From Puccinia triticina (taxonomy: Eukaryota; Basidiomycota; Pucciniomycetes; Pucciniales; Pucciniaceae): 64,000 nt of DNA. Both the position numbers and the translations under genes were made by a program. This document shows, piece by piece, positions 1 through 10,800 of the stretch (within the stretch, counting starts at the first letter, position 1; each line of letters begins with the position of its first letter). The notes beneath the pieces were generated by a model, which saw only the letters and a list, made by a program, of their open reading frames with translations, was not told the origin of the DNA and did not search any database. The stretch spans positions 1,426,001 to 1,490,000 of the forward strand of contig NC_070575.1 of the NCBI RefSeq assembly GCF_026914185.1, written 5' to 3'.

Positions 1-792
1 GATTTCTGTACTCTCCAAGATTCCTGGCGAAAACCCGCAAATGATCTTAATTTGACTCTCGCAGACCTAAGCAGACTACTTGGATTAATAGACAGATTAG
101 AACAAGAGGACAGTGCAAAGGATGAAGATCCATCGGACAGTAACTCCTCAAGTCATGCACCCGAACACAGTCAAGATCAAGAGAATTCTTCTGACAGCGA
201 ACAGACTACAGCTGAATCTTGGAATGAAGATGAAAATATTTCGTCGGATTCGAACTCTACCATCGAAAATGAAGATGATCGTCAATCAGATGCCAGCCTT
301 TCGACTGACTCCCGCCGACAGACCACCTTCACAAGACATCCACTGATGATCCTTGCTAAATCGATTATCCCACTTGCCAAACTGATCAGAATATTTATCA
401 ACAAATTATCAAGTCCGCCAACAAATAAACCGCAATTTACAATTGGTACCAAGATGAGTTCAGCTGAAATGAATTCAGTGTACCTAGAAATTCGCTGCCT
501 CTATCGTGACATCACGGCTCTTCTGAGGACCTTATTTGGCATGTTTCACGATGACGCCCCCATAAATCACATCAAGGATGTCGAGGATCTGCGCGAGCAA
601 GTACGCAAGAAGTTTGATTCCTCTTTAATCTTATTATGCTTTTATCTTGTACCTCTGAATCCAGATGTTGATAGTCCTCCCGCTGGAAATCACAGCAAAT
701 CTTGGTTTTTAACCTTAAAGCAACAGTTTCTTTTGGCTGATCACAACTTTGGCATTGCTATATTCAATTTCAAGAGAGATTTTCCAATGTGA
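1..792 (+). CDS. Hypothetical rust-type protein, 3' part only
   Basis: The frame is open from the first base of the window and ends at a TGA at 790-792, giving 263 residues of the C-terminal part of a protein whose start lies outside. The first in-frame codons contain no ATG near the edge, so this is a gene truncated by the window. The visible protein has an acidic Ser/Asp/Glu-rich stretch at about residues 35-100, then a more ordered helical-looking region with conserved-looking Trp, Tyr and Cys residues, ending FNFKRDFPM. No catalytic motif is recognised. The overall build (acidic spacer plus helical C-terminal half) resembles multicopy hypothetical proteins of Puccinia, but this is recollection of style, not a verified homology. 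Function unknown. Confidence 0.55.
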   Translation, partial: DFCTLQDSWRKPANDLNLTLADLSRLLGLIDRLEQEDSAKDEDPSDSNSSSHAPEHSQDQENSSDSEQTTAESWNEDENISSDSNSTIENEDDRQSDASLSTDSRRQTTFTRHPLMILAKSIIPLAKLIRIFINKLSSPPTNKPQFTIGTKMSSAEMNSVYLEIRCLYRDITALLRTLFGMFHDDAPINHIKDVEDLREQVRKKFDSSLILLCFYLVPLNPDVDSPPAGNHSKSWFLTLKQQFLLADHNFGIAIFNFKRDFPM

Positions 793-1609
793 TTCCCCTA
801 AAATATGTACTGGCAATCATTTTTTAACACTGGTCAAAGTAATGGATATGGAAGCTGCCCTTCAATTGCAATCTCCCAAGACAGCCCTCATTCATGAGGT
901 GAGGTTGCTGTCTAGCAGAGATAATCATTGCTGGTGTGCATATAGGGTGTTGGTAGTTTTGGATTCTTGCTTTTTAGAAGTGCTATGTACTAATTTCGCC
1001 TACACACCACACTATGTGCATTCTGCCCAGAGTGATTATGTATGTATTATCATATACTACCAAATCATACTTGCATGAGATACACCTCATTGTGACTATG
1101 AAGCAAAGAAGTCAAATAAATGAGACAAGAATAGAGAAGGAATAAAGGAGAGAAAACCATTATAACAACCAGTGAAAACAATGACTGTTTGAAGCAACAA
1201 AATTCACCCTACCCACACCATGGGTGCACTTTGGTTGGGGACAGGGCACAAATTCATTCCCCATCTGTTTAAAAATGAGACCCTCTTTCAGATTCACAAC
1301 AAGGTCACAATGGGTCTGTTGTGGTACCTTTTTGATCCTTGGGAAGGTATTGAACTTACTGGAAGCAAAATTTTGAACATTGTGCTACACAAACATGGAT
1401 ATTTAACGCAGTGGTTACACTGCTTGGGCCTCACAGCCGTTAGCAGTAGCAGCCAACAAACCGCTTCTGCTAGCTGTAAATTTAGTGGTGCACCGCTTTT
1501 TTAAGAGCAATCAGTGTTAGTGCAGCGGAAAAAAAGTGCTGCTGCTGCAAGATAGCATAGTGCAGTGCAAAACCGCTATGTGAGAGCATAGTTAACAGTA
1601 TCTTTCACA
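793..1609. other. Intergenic stretch, nothing recognised
   Basis: Short open frames here (for example 1220-1504) show no domain, splice-supported extension or biased composition. I see only AT-rich non-coding sequence. Confidence 0.5.
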
Positions 1610-1840
1610 GAAAGAGCACACACACATGCAGAGCAGTAACCAGGAAAGCTAACAATCTAGTGATAGTCTAAGCAGGGATTGATGTCCCAGGATTAGTAAG
1701 AAAAGAAGCATGACCAATGGCAAAGATAAAAGACAATCATGCAGGACAAGCATAAGCGTGATAAACAACCAAGATTAATGAATCAGGGTGAGATGAGTGC
1801 AGAAAGAAGACAAGAGAAGATAGAAATCCAACAAAGGTGT
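1610..1840 (-). repeat. Dispersed repeat, inverted copy of 41235-41440
   Basis: Read in reverse complement, this segment matches 41235-41440 almost base for base over about 200 bp, for example the shared words AGGATTAGTAAGAAAAGAAG and AAGACAAGAGAAGATAGAAA. The two copies lie about 39.5 kb apart in opposite orientation, as expected of a dispersed transposable-element fragment. No coding potential is seen. Confidence 0.7.
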
Positions 1841-1849
1841 TGATTTCTG

Positions 1850-1995
1850 TTGTGTGTGCGGGTCAAGCATATATTATTAGCTTGTGAGATAATCTTTGCT
1901 AAATGTAGCAACAGTTAGCTTGATTTGGATCCTCCAGCTAATTTAGCTTGGGATTAGCTCAGCCTGGTGCAGTAGAATTTTTTAGCTAAACTGCT
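1850..1995 (-). repeat. Fragment related to the 2768-3365 MITE
   Basis: In reverse complement this segment aligns with about 3130-3270 inside the nearby MITE: GCTAATTTAGCTTGGGATTA-type words and CTAAATGTAGCAA recur in the same order. It is a partial second copy without recognisable ends. Confidence 0.5.
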
Positions 1996-2767
1996 TATGC
2001 AAGCCTTAGTTTTGGGTTGCTGAAATTTGATCTTTGGGACTGCGCAGCTGGGTTTACCATCCCAAACTGCTGTGGCATGCACCACAACTTGACAAGCCTC
2101 CAAAGGGAGTCTCTAAAAACTCATGGAACTTCACATGTACATATGTACATACACTTTCCTTTCCAATGACCAGAGCCCAACTGAGGACAGCATGTATATA
2201 ACACTCCTCTATGACCGGCAGTGGGCACAAAACAGTCATCCAGAAAGAATTCACTTTATGCAATGACCACCTTATTTGATGAACATCCAAGGTGGTCATT
2301 CAGAAAAAACACCTTATCTTAAATGAACCAAACTGGCATTGAAGGGAGAGAGTACTCTCAAGTCTCACTAGGTCCATCAGATTGCTTAGATTGAAATTAC
2401 CAGAATGAACAGGTCATCAAGAGGTTTTAGACTCTCAAAAACAGCCAGCCTCAGCCTGGGCTCCCTCCAATGACCATCTTGAATCATTCATTCAATGACT
2501 GTTACATGATTGTAGTGTACTTACCTCAATGGCCTTTGCAATGTGTTGTTCTTATTTGTGTGGTATCCACTAGATGGGCCAGTCATCTAATTTTGATGGT
2601 TGTTGATTGATCAGTGACTGGTATAGAGTTGATCAGCAAGAGGAATCAGAGGATTGGTTCACTTTCACAAGGTGTTTGTTGTGTGAAAGGTAGTTGAGGT
2701 GGGGATGGACAAGTCCCTAGCGATTCCCTTGGACTTCCCACATGTAGGCACTCAAGCACTATATTTA

Positions 2768-3365
2768 GAGCATCCACATCAGTGGCTAGATTAGTGTGGG
2801 CTAACTAGCTTGGATCACAATTTGAGTAGTTTATTCTGCAGGGTCTGTAGATCTCAACAGGAAGTTATCCTGTTGCTCATGATATTTATCTGTCTATGCT
2901 GGGTTTCAGCATGGCTAAGTCTCAAAAATCTGTTATACCCCAAAAATAAATAACCCTTCTACCATGCCTCATACTGGAAATGAATTCACCACTCTTCCTC
3001 AATGCACTTGCTATGAGTCAACTCATCTTTTTATACCAAGCACTTGGCCAGGTTACATCTTGCTGTTGAGCACACAACATCCTTAGATCATTCTTACTGG
3101 TGGATAGTTTATCTTGCAGATTGCTATTTCAGCCACTAAATTTAACCACATTTGGCTGGGCTAAGCCTGAGCTAAATTAGTGTGAAGCTCCTAATTCAGC
3201 TAACCCTTGCTACATCTAGAAACAATTAGCTCACAAGTCAGCTAACTACCCACGCATATCACACAGCTGACACACCAATACAGTCAAATCAATCCTTGCT
3301 ACTTCAGTTAGCAATAGCTACAAGTCAAACCTTGCACAAATTTAGCTTGACTGGTAAGGATGCTC
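2768..3365. mobile_element. MITE with GAGCATCC ends and TTA target duplication
   Basis: The segment begins GAGCATCCACATCAGTGGCT and ends with the inverted GGATGCTC. The similarity of the two ends continues inward for about 25 bp (CAGT..GCTA..TT.GTG). TTA flanks both sides (2765-2767 and 3366-3368), which is the target duplication typical of PIF/Harbinger elements. At 598 bp with no transposase frame, it is a non-autonomous element. Confidence 0.7.
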
Positions 3366-3689
3366 TTAGTAAACAATTACCAACTGGAGATCCAAATTTG
3401 TGAAATATTGGGCTCTTTGGATGGCAAAAGGTGATAAAAAAACTCAACTTGATGAAAGAACACAAATGAGTCCAACTGCCAAAAATAAACTAAAAGAAAA
3501 TTCCTTCCAATGTGTGATCATGGGCATAATAACATAAAATTCCACCACTTAAACTTTTTTTGACCCACTCTGCAACCAACAATTCTGTTTTCTGCAAGAA
3601 GACCTTGGAAACTTGCATTCTTCCATTCAAGCATACCAGAGTATTCTCTAGATCTAGAGGGGCGTGTAGTACAGCTTTTGAGAAACACC

Positions 3690-4186
3690 AGATAGCAGTG
3701 GGTGTGCTATTATGAACACAGCACAGAGAGGGAAGAAAAAGACTACACCTAAGTTATTTGTGAGGGAGAGAATGACAAGATGACACTATGAAAAACAAAT
3801 CAAGAAACTGCTCCCAGTTGACATGCAATTCAGGGTGTAAATGGGTTGGGCCTACCCAAAAACAACCCAAGAACCATTGGGTTTTGGGTTGGTTTTGGAC
3901 ACGTTCTTAAAGAAAATGACACGAACCAAACCCAACCCAACCCAACTTGTAAAATTATTTGGTTGGGCTTGGGTAGCCTATTTCCTAATTGGGTCAGCCT
4001 GCAAACCAACTATGACACCTCTAACAGTCAAGTTGGGGGCTTTTGGCACCTAACAGGTTGTGTCAACCCAAGACCCAACCCAAAATAGTATGACATTGGG
4101 TTGCATTCGGGCGGCACATTTTAAAATCTGCCCCAACCCAACCCAACCCACCAGGGGAGATATGTTCCCACTCCCCAGGGAGTGCC
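3690..4186 (+). repeat. MULE-related non-autonomous element fragment with GGGTTGG-rich centre
   Basis: GAGAAACACCAGATAGC at 3690 recurs at 29095 inside the better-preserved element 28831-29294. A segment at about 3799-3828 is an inverted match to that element and to the coding strand of the decayed MULE transposase at 60300. The centre (3841-4150) is rich in GGGTTGG/CCAACCC and matches 42460-42740 in inverse orientation. The right end reads CCCCAGGGAGTGCC at 4173-4186, a degraded copy of the 18-bp end of 28831-29294. The left end is not recognisable. Confidence 0.55.
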
Positions 4187-5197
4187 ACTGCTGAATTTTA
4201 TGTGAGTTTTGGTCGGATGTCAGCCGGATGGGAATAGTAACTTATCCCTAATCTGATCAAGAACTCTGTCAGAAGTGAGTCACAAGAAAGTTGAAATTAA
4301 TCCAGAAGTGATTCACAATTGATGCATAAGTACGGCAACAAAATGAGGCTGAATTGAGTCTCAAGACAGCTAGAAGAAATGTGGGAGGTAACACAATGTT
4401 GTGTAGAACTCTTTGATTTGCTTTTCTTAATTGTAGTACAACTGATGTGCAATGAGACATTAGTACAAGCCATTCAAACAGTAATTCCTGTTGAATATGT
4501 GTTGCGCATCAGTGTAACTGAATCATTACTCCAGAAAGATTTCGTGTTGTGGAATGAATGCCCTTGCAAAGAAGCATGCTTTGCCCCACCTCAAGCCCCA
4601 TTCCACTGTGCAGGACAGGCAGGGTGAATGTGAAATCTGGCAAGGAAGTGTGATATTTTAAAAAAGATACTACTCAAAATGTAAAAAGAGCTATAAGGCT
4701 AACTGGACGGCTAGATAACGGTTACTTAACTGCAAGGTTCATTCATGTGACGTACCAATGCTTCAGGGGAAAACCTTATATTTTGCAGTCGTAAGTGAGG
4801 TCACTCCCACATATCCCACATATTGGATATTCAATTGTCACGTTAAACATAGAAAAACAATCTTCATGAATATCCTTGCCTGTGAGTTTACATAAAGATT
4901 CAATATCCAAAGGGGCAAAGGGGAGATGATTTCATGTTCATGATATGTTCAAGTTGACCCTGCATGCTCTTGTAATCAAGTAGCGATTTGGACCACCCTA
5001 ACCCAACCTGCAGAGCTCAAGAGCCCAAATACAAGTGCCAAACAAAGTCAAAACAGATTTTTTGATATTGTCATGCTCAGTGATACCCCCAGTGGCCCAT
5101 CTCTGGAACGTTTCAAAAGGAACACACTATCTCCCCTGTCTTTCTCAGTTCGCATTTGTGTAACAGAATAAATCAAATTACCCATCCCTTTCCACAA
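4187..5197. other. Intergenic, 5' region of the SNF2 gene
   Basis: No supported gene. A 32-codon frame from ATG 5072 and a possible splice acceptor (TTTCTCAG, 5141-5148) lie just upstream of the SNF2 gene, so an unrecognised 5' exon or leader is possible. I found no splice that joins it in frame. Confidence 0.35.
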
Positions 5198-7547
5198 ATG
5201 TCTTCAACATTCTGTCTTGGCCAATTTATCATCACCTTGCCTTCCACTAGGACTGTAACACTTACTTCTGATGTCCCTCAGGTAGCTTTTCTTCAACGAG
5301 GCCGACAGCTAGTTCACATATACTGCGCGCCACATAATTGCTTTGGAGATCTCAGCCGAAAGCAGAGTGAATATCTAGGTCCATTATTAGGGCCAGTTTC
5401 CAGCTGTTCAACTCCACCCACCCAACCAGAAATCCCTCCCAATGATGTAGCTCTGGTGAAGTTGCGTGCCTTTCTTGTGACCAAGAATTGTATACAGCCT
5501 CAGCTGAGGGGATGTGTCTTCAGCCGCTCGGAAAACATATCTCAAGTCCAATTGGCCTTTGAAGCTGCCGAAGTGGAACTAAGCCCAATCTGGAACTACA
5601 GCCCAGATGTTTTCTTCGCAATTCCCCACCTCACTGAAACCACTAGGGACTCAAACTCCAGACCAGCACCTTGGCTCTCGACATCGCTTCAAAAGTGCAA
5701 GACAAGTATGAAACCCCATCAGATTTCCGCCCTAAACTTCCTCCTCAAGAATGAGGACTCCGAGAACAACAAGCCAGAAGCCTTGTGGTACCATCATGAC
5801 AATGCCTGGCTTCGCGATTACTGCAAGAAAGATTCAAATTCTAGCGCGAAGGAACCAAATCACAACAGGTCCCAGGGATCGATACTAGCTGACTATATGG
5901 GATTAGGAAAGACGTTAACAACCCTTGCTTTTATCCTGGCAACAAGTGATAACGCGAGAAATTTCCGACAAGCTGATCCCAACAAACGATCTGCAGCTAC
6001 ACTAGTCATCTGCCCTCTGGCAACCCTTTCAAATTGGAAAAACGAAATTGATCTCCATTTCAGAGATCACGCAATCCCTTATGAGGTTTTCCATGGAGAC
6101 AATCGGAAGAGCCTTACTAGTGAAGACCTGCAGTCGACAATGCTGATTTTGACAACTTACGAAATGATCGGAACGAGTGGTAACAAGAAACACCCCAACC
6201 AGCACAACATTGGAGCTCTAGATCTGTTCTGGTTCAGGATTGTATTGGATGAAGCCCAGTAAGTGAAATGATTCATGTGGACAATTGGCATACATGGTTC
6301 TGATTTATTTTTACGATGATAGCTTGATAAGGAATGCAGCAACACACCGAACCCAGAGCATTCAAAATCTTCAGTGCCAGTTTGTTCTTTGCTTGACAGG
6401 GACACCTGTCCAAAACCGATTGACCGACTTGCAAAGCTTGATTACGCTGTTGAAAATACATCCATGGGACGAAGAGTGGGTATGGAGGAGCTGTCTGGTC
6501 CCTCGAATGAACGTTGGTGCTCGAGAGGCAATCAAGACCTTAAGCCAACTCATGGAAGCTGTTTGCTTGAGAAGAACAAAGGATGTTTTGTTGAATCTCC
6601 CCGAGAAAGTGGAGAAATTCATACTTGTCAAAATCAGCTCCGAATGGGAGGAGATTTCGAAGGATCTGCACCAGACGTTCATCCAATATTTTGGGAGGCT
6701 AAGAACAGCGGGGGAGCGATGGGATTCATCGGAGTTTTTCAGACAGTTGACAATGCTTCGTCAATTTTGCAACCATCCATTATTTGCAAGATCAGAGATA
6801 CTTCATCAACCAAAATGGCGATGGCAGGATTCAGGAAAGATTGTCCACCTAGTCGACAACCTGAAGGTCTTCTTGGGAGGAGTTTGTGGAATTGAAAGGA
6901 CGAAAGCAGTGGTATTTTCTAGTTTCACTGGGTTTCTGGGGATGTAAGTTATGTTGTTTTGCTTTGGAGCATGGAAAGGGGATAGATGTTGATTCTGATT
7001 CAACCTTATAGTATTGAACGGGCACTTCAGGAGAACGGTATTGGATTAACCTGGCTTACTGGGGACCAGACAATCAAAAAACGTGATGAAAACCTGAATC
7101 AATTTCGAACCAACAGACAGTGTAATGTTCTCTTGGCCTCAATCCAAGCTGCCGGGGTAGGCATTGATTTGCGTTGCGCTCAGAATGTGTACATGATGGT
7201 AAGCCATAGTTGTTTTTTACAGGCATAGAAGAGAGCTAATAATACTACATCATTCAGGAACCGGGGTGGAACCCTGCAGCAGAAGTCCAAGCTGTCGACC
7301 GACTTTACCGCTTGGGACAGGGTCATCCAGTTCATGTATATCAATACTATCTAAAAGGGAGCCTGGAAATGAATATATATCAGGTTCAAAAGAGGAAAGG
7401 AGAGCTTGCACTGTATGTGATTTCTTGCTAATTTCCTTTTTGTACTTACTGATTTGAGAATGTCTTGTAAATAGGCTAAGTGTACCATCGGGGGGAAATG
7501 AGCAGTATGAATGTGCTCAGCTACTCATGAGCAATATGACAGCTTGA
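5198..7547 (+). CDS. SNF2-family DNA-dependent ATPase (RAD5/HLTF/RAD16-like core), 5 exons
   Basis: Exons 5198-6258, 6323-6943, 7012-7198, 7258-7412 and 7475-7547 join in frame to a 698-residue protein; the four introns are 59-68 nt. Helicase motifs occur in order: KPHQ (about residue 172), motif I ADYMGLGKT (231-239), Ia VICPLATLSNW, motif II DEAH formed exactly across intron 1, III LTGTPVQNRL, IV AVVFSSFTGF, V ASIQAAGVGIDL, VI EPGWNPAAEVQAVDRLYRLG. The usual ADEMGLGKT has Tyr in place of Glu. SNF2 proteins use ATP to translocate on DNA and remodel nucleosomes or protein-DNA complexes in the nucleus. No RING finger is seen between the lobes, so the RAD5/HLTF label covers the ATPase core only. 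The N-terminal 170 residues are unassigned. No stops interrupt the frame. The start is the first in-frame ATG; an upstream exon cannot be excluded. Confidence 0.88.
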
Positions 7548-7583
7548 AAGTCGCTGAATGTAACTCACGGTGGACAGCAAGCC

Positions 7584-8692
7584 TTATCTGACTGTTAGCA
7601 ATTCCGAGAAGTTGATGGTATCCGTTGGATTAATCAGAAGATTTCTCTGGGACTCGGAAAGCGTCGACAAGTATTCAAGGGAGTAGCATTTCAACGGAAG
7701 ATTACGAGGAACTTCCTTGAAGCCAGCTGGAGGAGATGTGGTTGAAGTCTGCCTGCGAGCTTCCAAGACAAAATCATGTACAAATTGGCGTCCTTTGGTG
7801 CTGGTCTTCTTCTGAATAAAAATCTGATCCAATTCTTGCGCAAATTTTGAGAACTCCGGTGACCTCCAGAGCAGAGGGATTTTGAACAGAGAGCGAGGGG
7901 GATTGATCTCAGTTTCAGAAGTAGCCTTGATGTTATCAAATAAAGATTTCGTGTTAGGGTTGAATGGGAGTGTAGAGAGCGTTTCTTGACGGTGCTGCGA
8001 GATCTGAAATGAAGAAAGAGCTTAGCCCACATTTTGGGCAAGAGAAAAGCAAGAATGTGGCATACCTGCATTCGTACTTTGGATTTACATTTGGATTTTT
8101 TCTTCTTGGATTTGTGCTGTTCTGAAAACTGACCCAATCGTAATCCTCTCTGCCTTCCAAGAAACCATCTGTGGAGAACGCCAAGCTGGAAGGATGTGTT
8201 TGAGGCTTCAACCGGATCCATGAAAAAAGGAGTAAATGTTCCAGCTGCATAGGCATTCCTCCAATGTTTTAGGATAAATTTTGCGAAAAGTTGGTTCCAG
8301 TGAGAATCCCATGGATGAGACCAGCGAAAAGTAACACCAGGAAAACAAGATTTTGAGAGGTCTTGGACAAATAGGATTCGAAAGATTGGGGATATCTTCT
8401 GTGAGGTGGGTAATGTTGAACCAACAGGAATGGGATCAATGGGCTGTATGAGAATGGAGTCTGGCAAGTTAGAGCCAATGTGGAAATTGTGGGCAGAAGG
8501 TGGGAGCTTCCATGCCTCTGAAGGAGTTTTCTTGCGGTCATATTCTATGTCTAAGAGAGCTCGCATGAAGGCAGCAATACAACGACTAAATGATGATTTG
8601 GAATTGGGGAGGATTTTTGAGTATGCAAGATTAACTTTTGCAACACCAACAGGTGGTTTGCCATTGGCGAAATGAGTCTGGGATAAGGACAT
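7584..8692 (-). CDS. Rust lineage-specific protein with F-W..PWxSxWN and VPRxLPLxCY motifs
   Basis: Two exons on the minus strand, 8692-8066 and 8003-7584, with a 62-nt intron (donor GTATGCC, acceptor TTTCAG), give 348 residues. Reading without splicing gives a 333-residue frame with an implausible C-terminus, whereas the spliced version restores similarity to the gene at 14488-16189. Shared features, in order, are a Phe-x-Trp..PWDSHWN block (about residues 120-132), an HRWFLGRQRG block aligned with QQWFHTKCRE, a Lys/Ser-rich basic stretch (KSKKKKSKCKSK) before the intron, and a C-terminal VPRNLPLKCYSLEYLSTLS. Function unknown. It lies tail-to-tail with the SNF2 gene, 36 bp apart. The basic stretch could be a nuclear localisation signal (inference). 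Confidence 0.72.
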
Positions 8693-9794
8693 TCTGAAGT
8701 AAAGGAATCACAGGACAAAAGAGCAGAGTCAGGAGGGGGAAGACAAGAGGAGGTCCAGATTATATATTACACAAATCAGGTCGTGTCTAGGAAAGTGCAA
8801 AGGGATGAGGGGAGAGAGAAATTATTAATGTGAATGAAAGGCAAATGAGAGTTTATGTAATTGACAAAGGGCCATGGCCAACTCAGAACTCAGTTTGGCT
8901 CTCATTTGATGAAAGGAGTTGTATTTGGTCAATTGAGTATCCCTCTCATGTACGCGCGTACATGGGGGTGACTTTGGGCAAATGCATTGCTTGTTCCAGC
9001 TTGGTATTACAATCTGAATATTTGGGCCCATCACATGTGAAAAAACATAATCGGTTTTTTGCCCTCGAAGGTTCCCGCCCATGTACACGCGAACATGACA
9101 GTGACACCCACCAGATCAAATATTGGAGAGTACATGAGCCGCAACCATTGCTATCTCTTCCTCGTGAGCAAACACCAATACCATTTATTCTTTAGTCCCA
9201 ACATCCAGCAGATTCAATGCCTTTCCTGAGTGTTAAGCCAAAGCAATATACCTTTGGTGTAAAATTCTGATCACTGTATAGCATAACCTAATATTTCCAG
9301 ACAACGTCAATACATCAAAAATTGATTGCTAGCTGAAGTAGATTCCAAAAGCAGAGACACAGACATGGGAAAAAGAATAGATTTGTCTGACGTGCGGGGG
9401 ACACAAGCCATCTCATTGCGATACACAACCACAGACATCAGATAGATAGGAGATCGTGAATTTCTCACTTGAATCTGGATCAGAACAAACCAAAGATTTA
9501 CTACCATCCAGACAGAGGAAGCACAGAACAGAACCAAAAACAGGAAACCATGAGGCAGTATTGTGGAATCCAGAGAGAGATAAGCCAGCTAGCTGTTGGT
9601 AGAAGGAACAGTTAGTTACAGGAAGTTAGCAGTTGTCTTTTGTTCTGATAACTTACGATCAAACTATACCCAATCGTTTACCCTTGATCATCCTAAGAAT
9701 GCTGGCCTGCTGCCGAGCCGCCCAATCCCCCTGGGGTGGTATCTGGCGTGGAAAACATCAATGCTCCTTGTCAAATGTGAATTGAAAAATCAGC
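8693..9794. other. Intergenic with two palindromes
   Basis: Upstream of the minus-strand gene at 8692. Apart from the palindromes at 8947 and 9080, no gene or known element is seen. Confidence 0.45.
8947..9097. repeat. Pair of CATGTACGCGCGTACATG palindromes, 133 bp apart
   Basis: A perfect 18-bp palindrome lies at 8947-8964 and a degenerate one at 9080-9097 (CATGTACACGCGAACATG). The first is preceded by a pyrimidine-rich CCCTCT and followed by GGGGGTGAC, so the symmetry extends outward. The pair is about 250-400 bp upstream of the start of the minus-strand gene at 8692. It could be the ends of a very short element or a symmetric protein-binding site. Confidence 0.6.
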
Positions 9795-10157
9795 TCAGCA
9801 GAAAAGTAGAAGAAGAACTTGAGGCCAAATACCTTTTCCAAGACGGTTCCTTTTCGCATCCCATATGGCCTTGACGTTTGGGATTGCCCATTCAGGAATA
9901 CGCATATCTTGTGCTCCCGCTCTGATTTTTCCATCACACAAAATATACCAACGCCAAGCCTCATGTTCCCTTTCTTTGGTGTTGCTAATGTTTAATTGTT
10001 GCTCTTCATGAGAATCTGGCTCAAAAATCTTGAGTGATTCATCAATCATTGTCTGCATGTCTTTGAGCCAAACAATTTGTATGGGAGATAGAATAGTACG
10101 AAAAGGTTCCATTGGTTGATGAGATGTTGGATTGAGATAAGATAGGTCCTCTGCCAA
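9795..10157 (-). CDS. Doubtful hypothetical gene or exon
   Basis: A 120-codon open frame on the minus strand has protein-like composition, with Trp- and acid-rich helices such as EREHEAWRWYILCDGK. It begins with TTG; the first ATG is at 10109. A possible splice acceptor precedes the frame and a possible donor (GTATTTGG) follows residue 108, so it may be an internal exon of a gene whose other parts I cannot place. No family recognised. It lies 640 bp upstream of the Tnp2 gene on the opposite strand. Confidence 0.28.
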   Translation of the reverse strand: MAEDLSYLNPTSHQPMEPFRTILSPIQIVWLKDMQTMIDESLKIFEPDSHEEQQLNISNTKEREHEAWRWYILCDGKIRAGAQDMRIPEWAIPNVKAIWDAKRNRLGKGIWPQVLLLLFC

Positions 10158-10800
10158 TTAATATTTTTTGTAATGGGGGAGGATGTCATTTCCAGAGTTG
10201 TGGACCGTGGGTACAACACCCTTTTTATGATGTAAAATTTTATAACAGGCTAACGCAACCACAAATATGTGGATTCAGTTGATGCAATCTTCTCCGAAAC
10301 AGCATCTGAAGGCATGATGGTTGCGGGGTTACAAGGGGCATTAGAACTTGAGATTCAATCCAACCGAAAAATGTACATCCAGTTCAACGAGGAAGCATCA
10401 CAGGGTGAGATGAAGTCCGACCTGGGCCAGCTCCTCATGAAAATGTACTGAAGCACATGATATGTACATATGCTCATCTTGCTATCTAAATGACTTGCAC
10501 TTGTGCATGATTGTAGCACATCACATCAACTTGGTGGCTTGCATATTCTTTGGTCAGGTGGTGAGTCAAGATATGCACATGCAACTTTTGGGTGCCAAGT
10601 ACGTAACTGTTTCCTCAAAACATTCATGAAAAAAGTAGATCTTGGTATCTGAGTAGCGATGATATAAAGCTTGCATCAACCAGCTTTCCCCAACTTATGT
10701 ATGAATGTGAATTTTTTCCTCGTGTCCCATCAAATATCTAGAAGACGTCTGAAATTACTCATTCCCAATCTACTTGAATTAAAACAAACAAACTCGCAAC
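10158..10800. other. Intergenic, 5' of the Tnp2 gene
   Basis: A 60-codon frame at 10269-10451 starting with GTG has no recognisable features and is not called. No CACTA-type terminal repeat was found by eye on this side of the transposase gene. Confidence 0.4.

Noticed and set aside
3841..4150. GGGTTGG repeats as internal telomere sequence
   Set aside because: Fungal telomeres are usually TTAGGG; the repeat is irregular and part of a dispersed element also present at 42460-42740.
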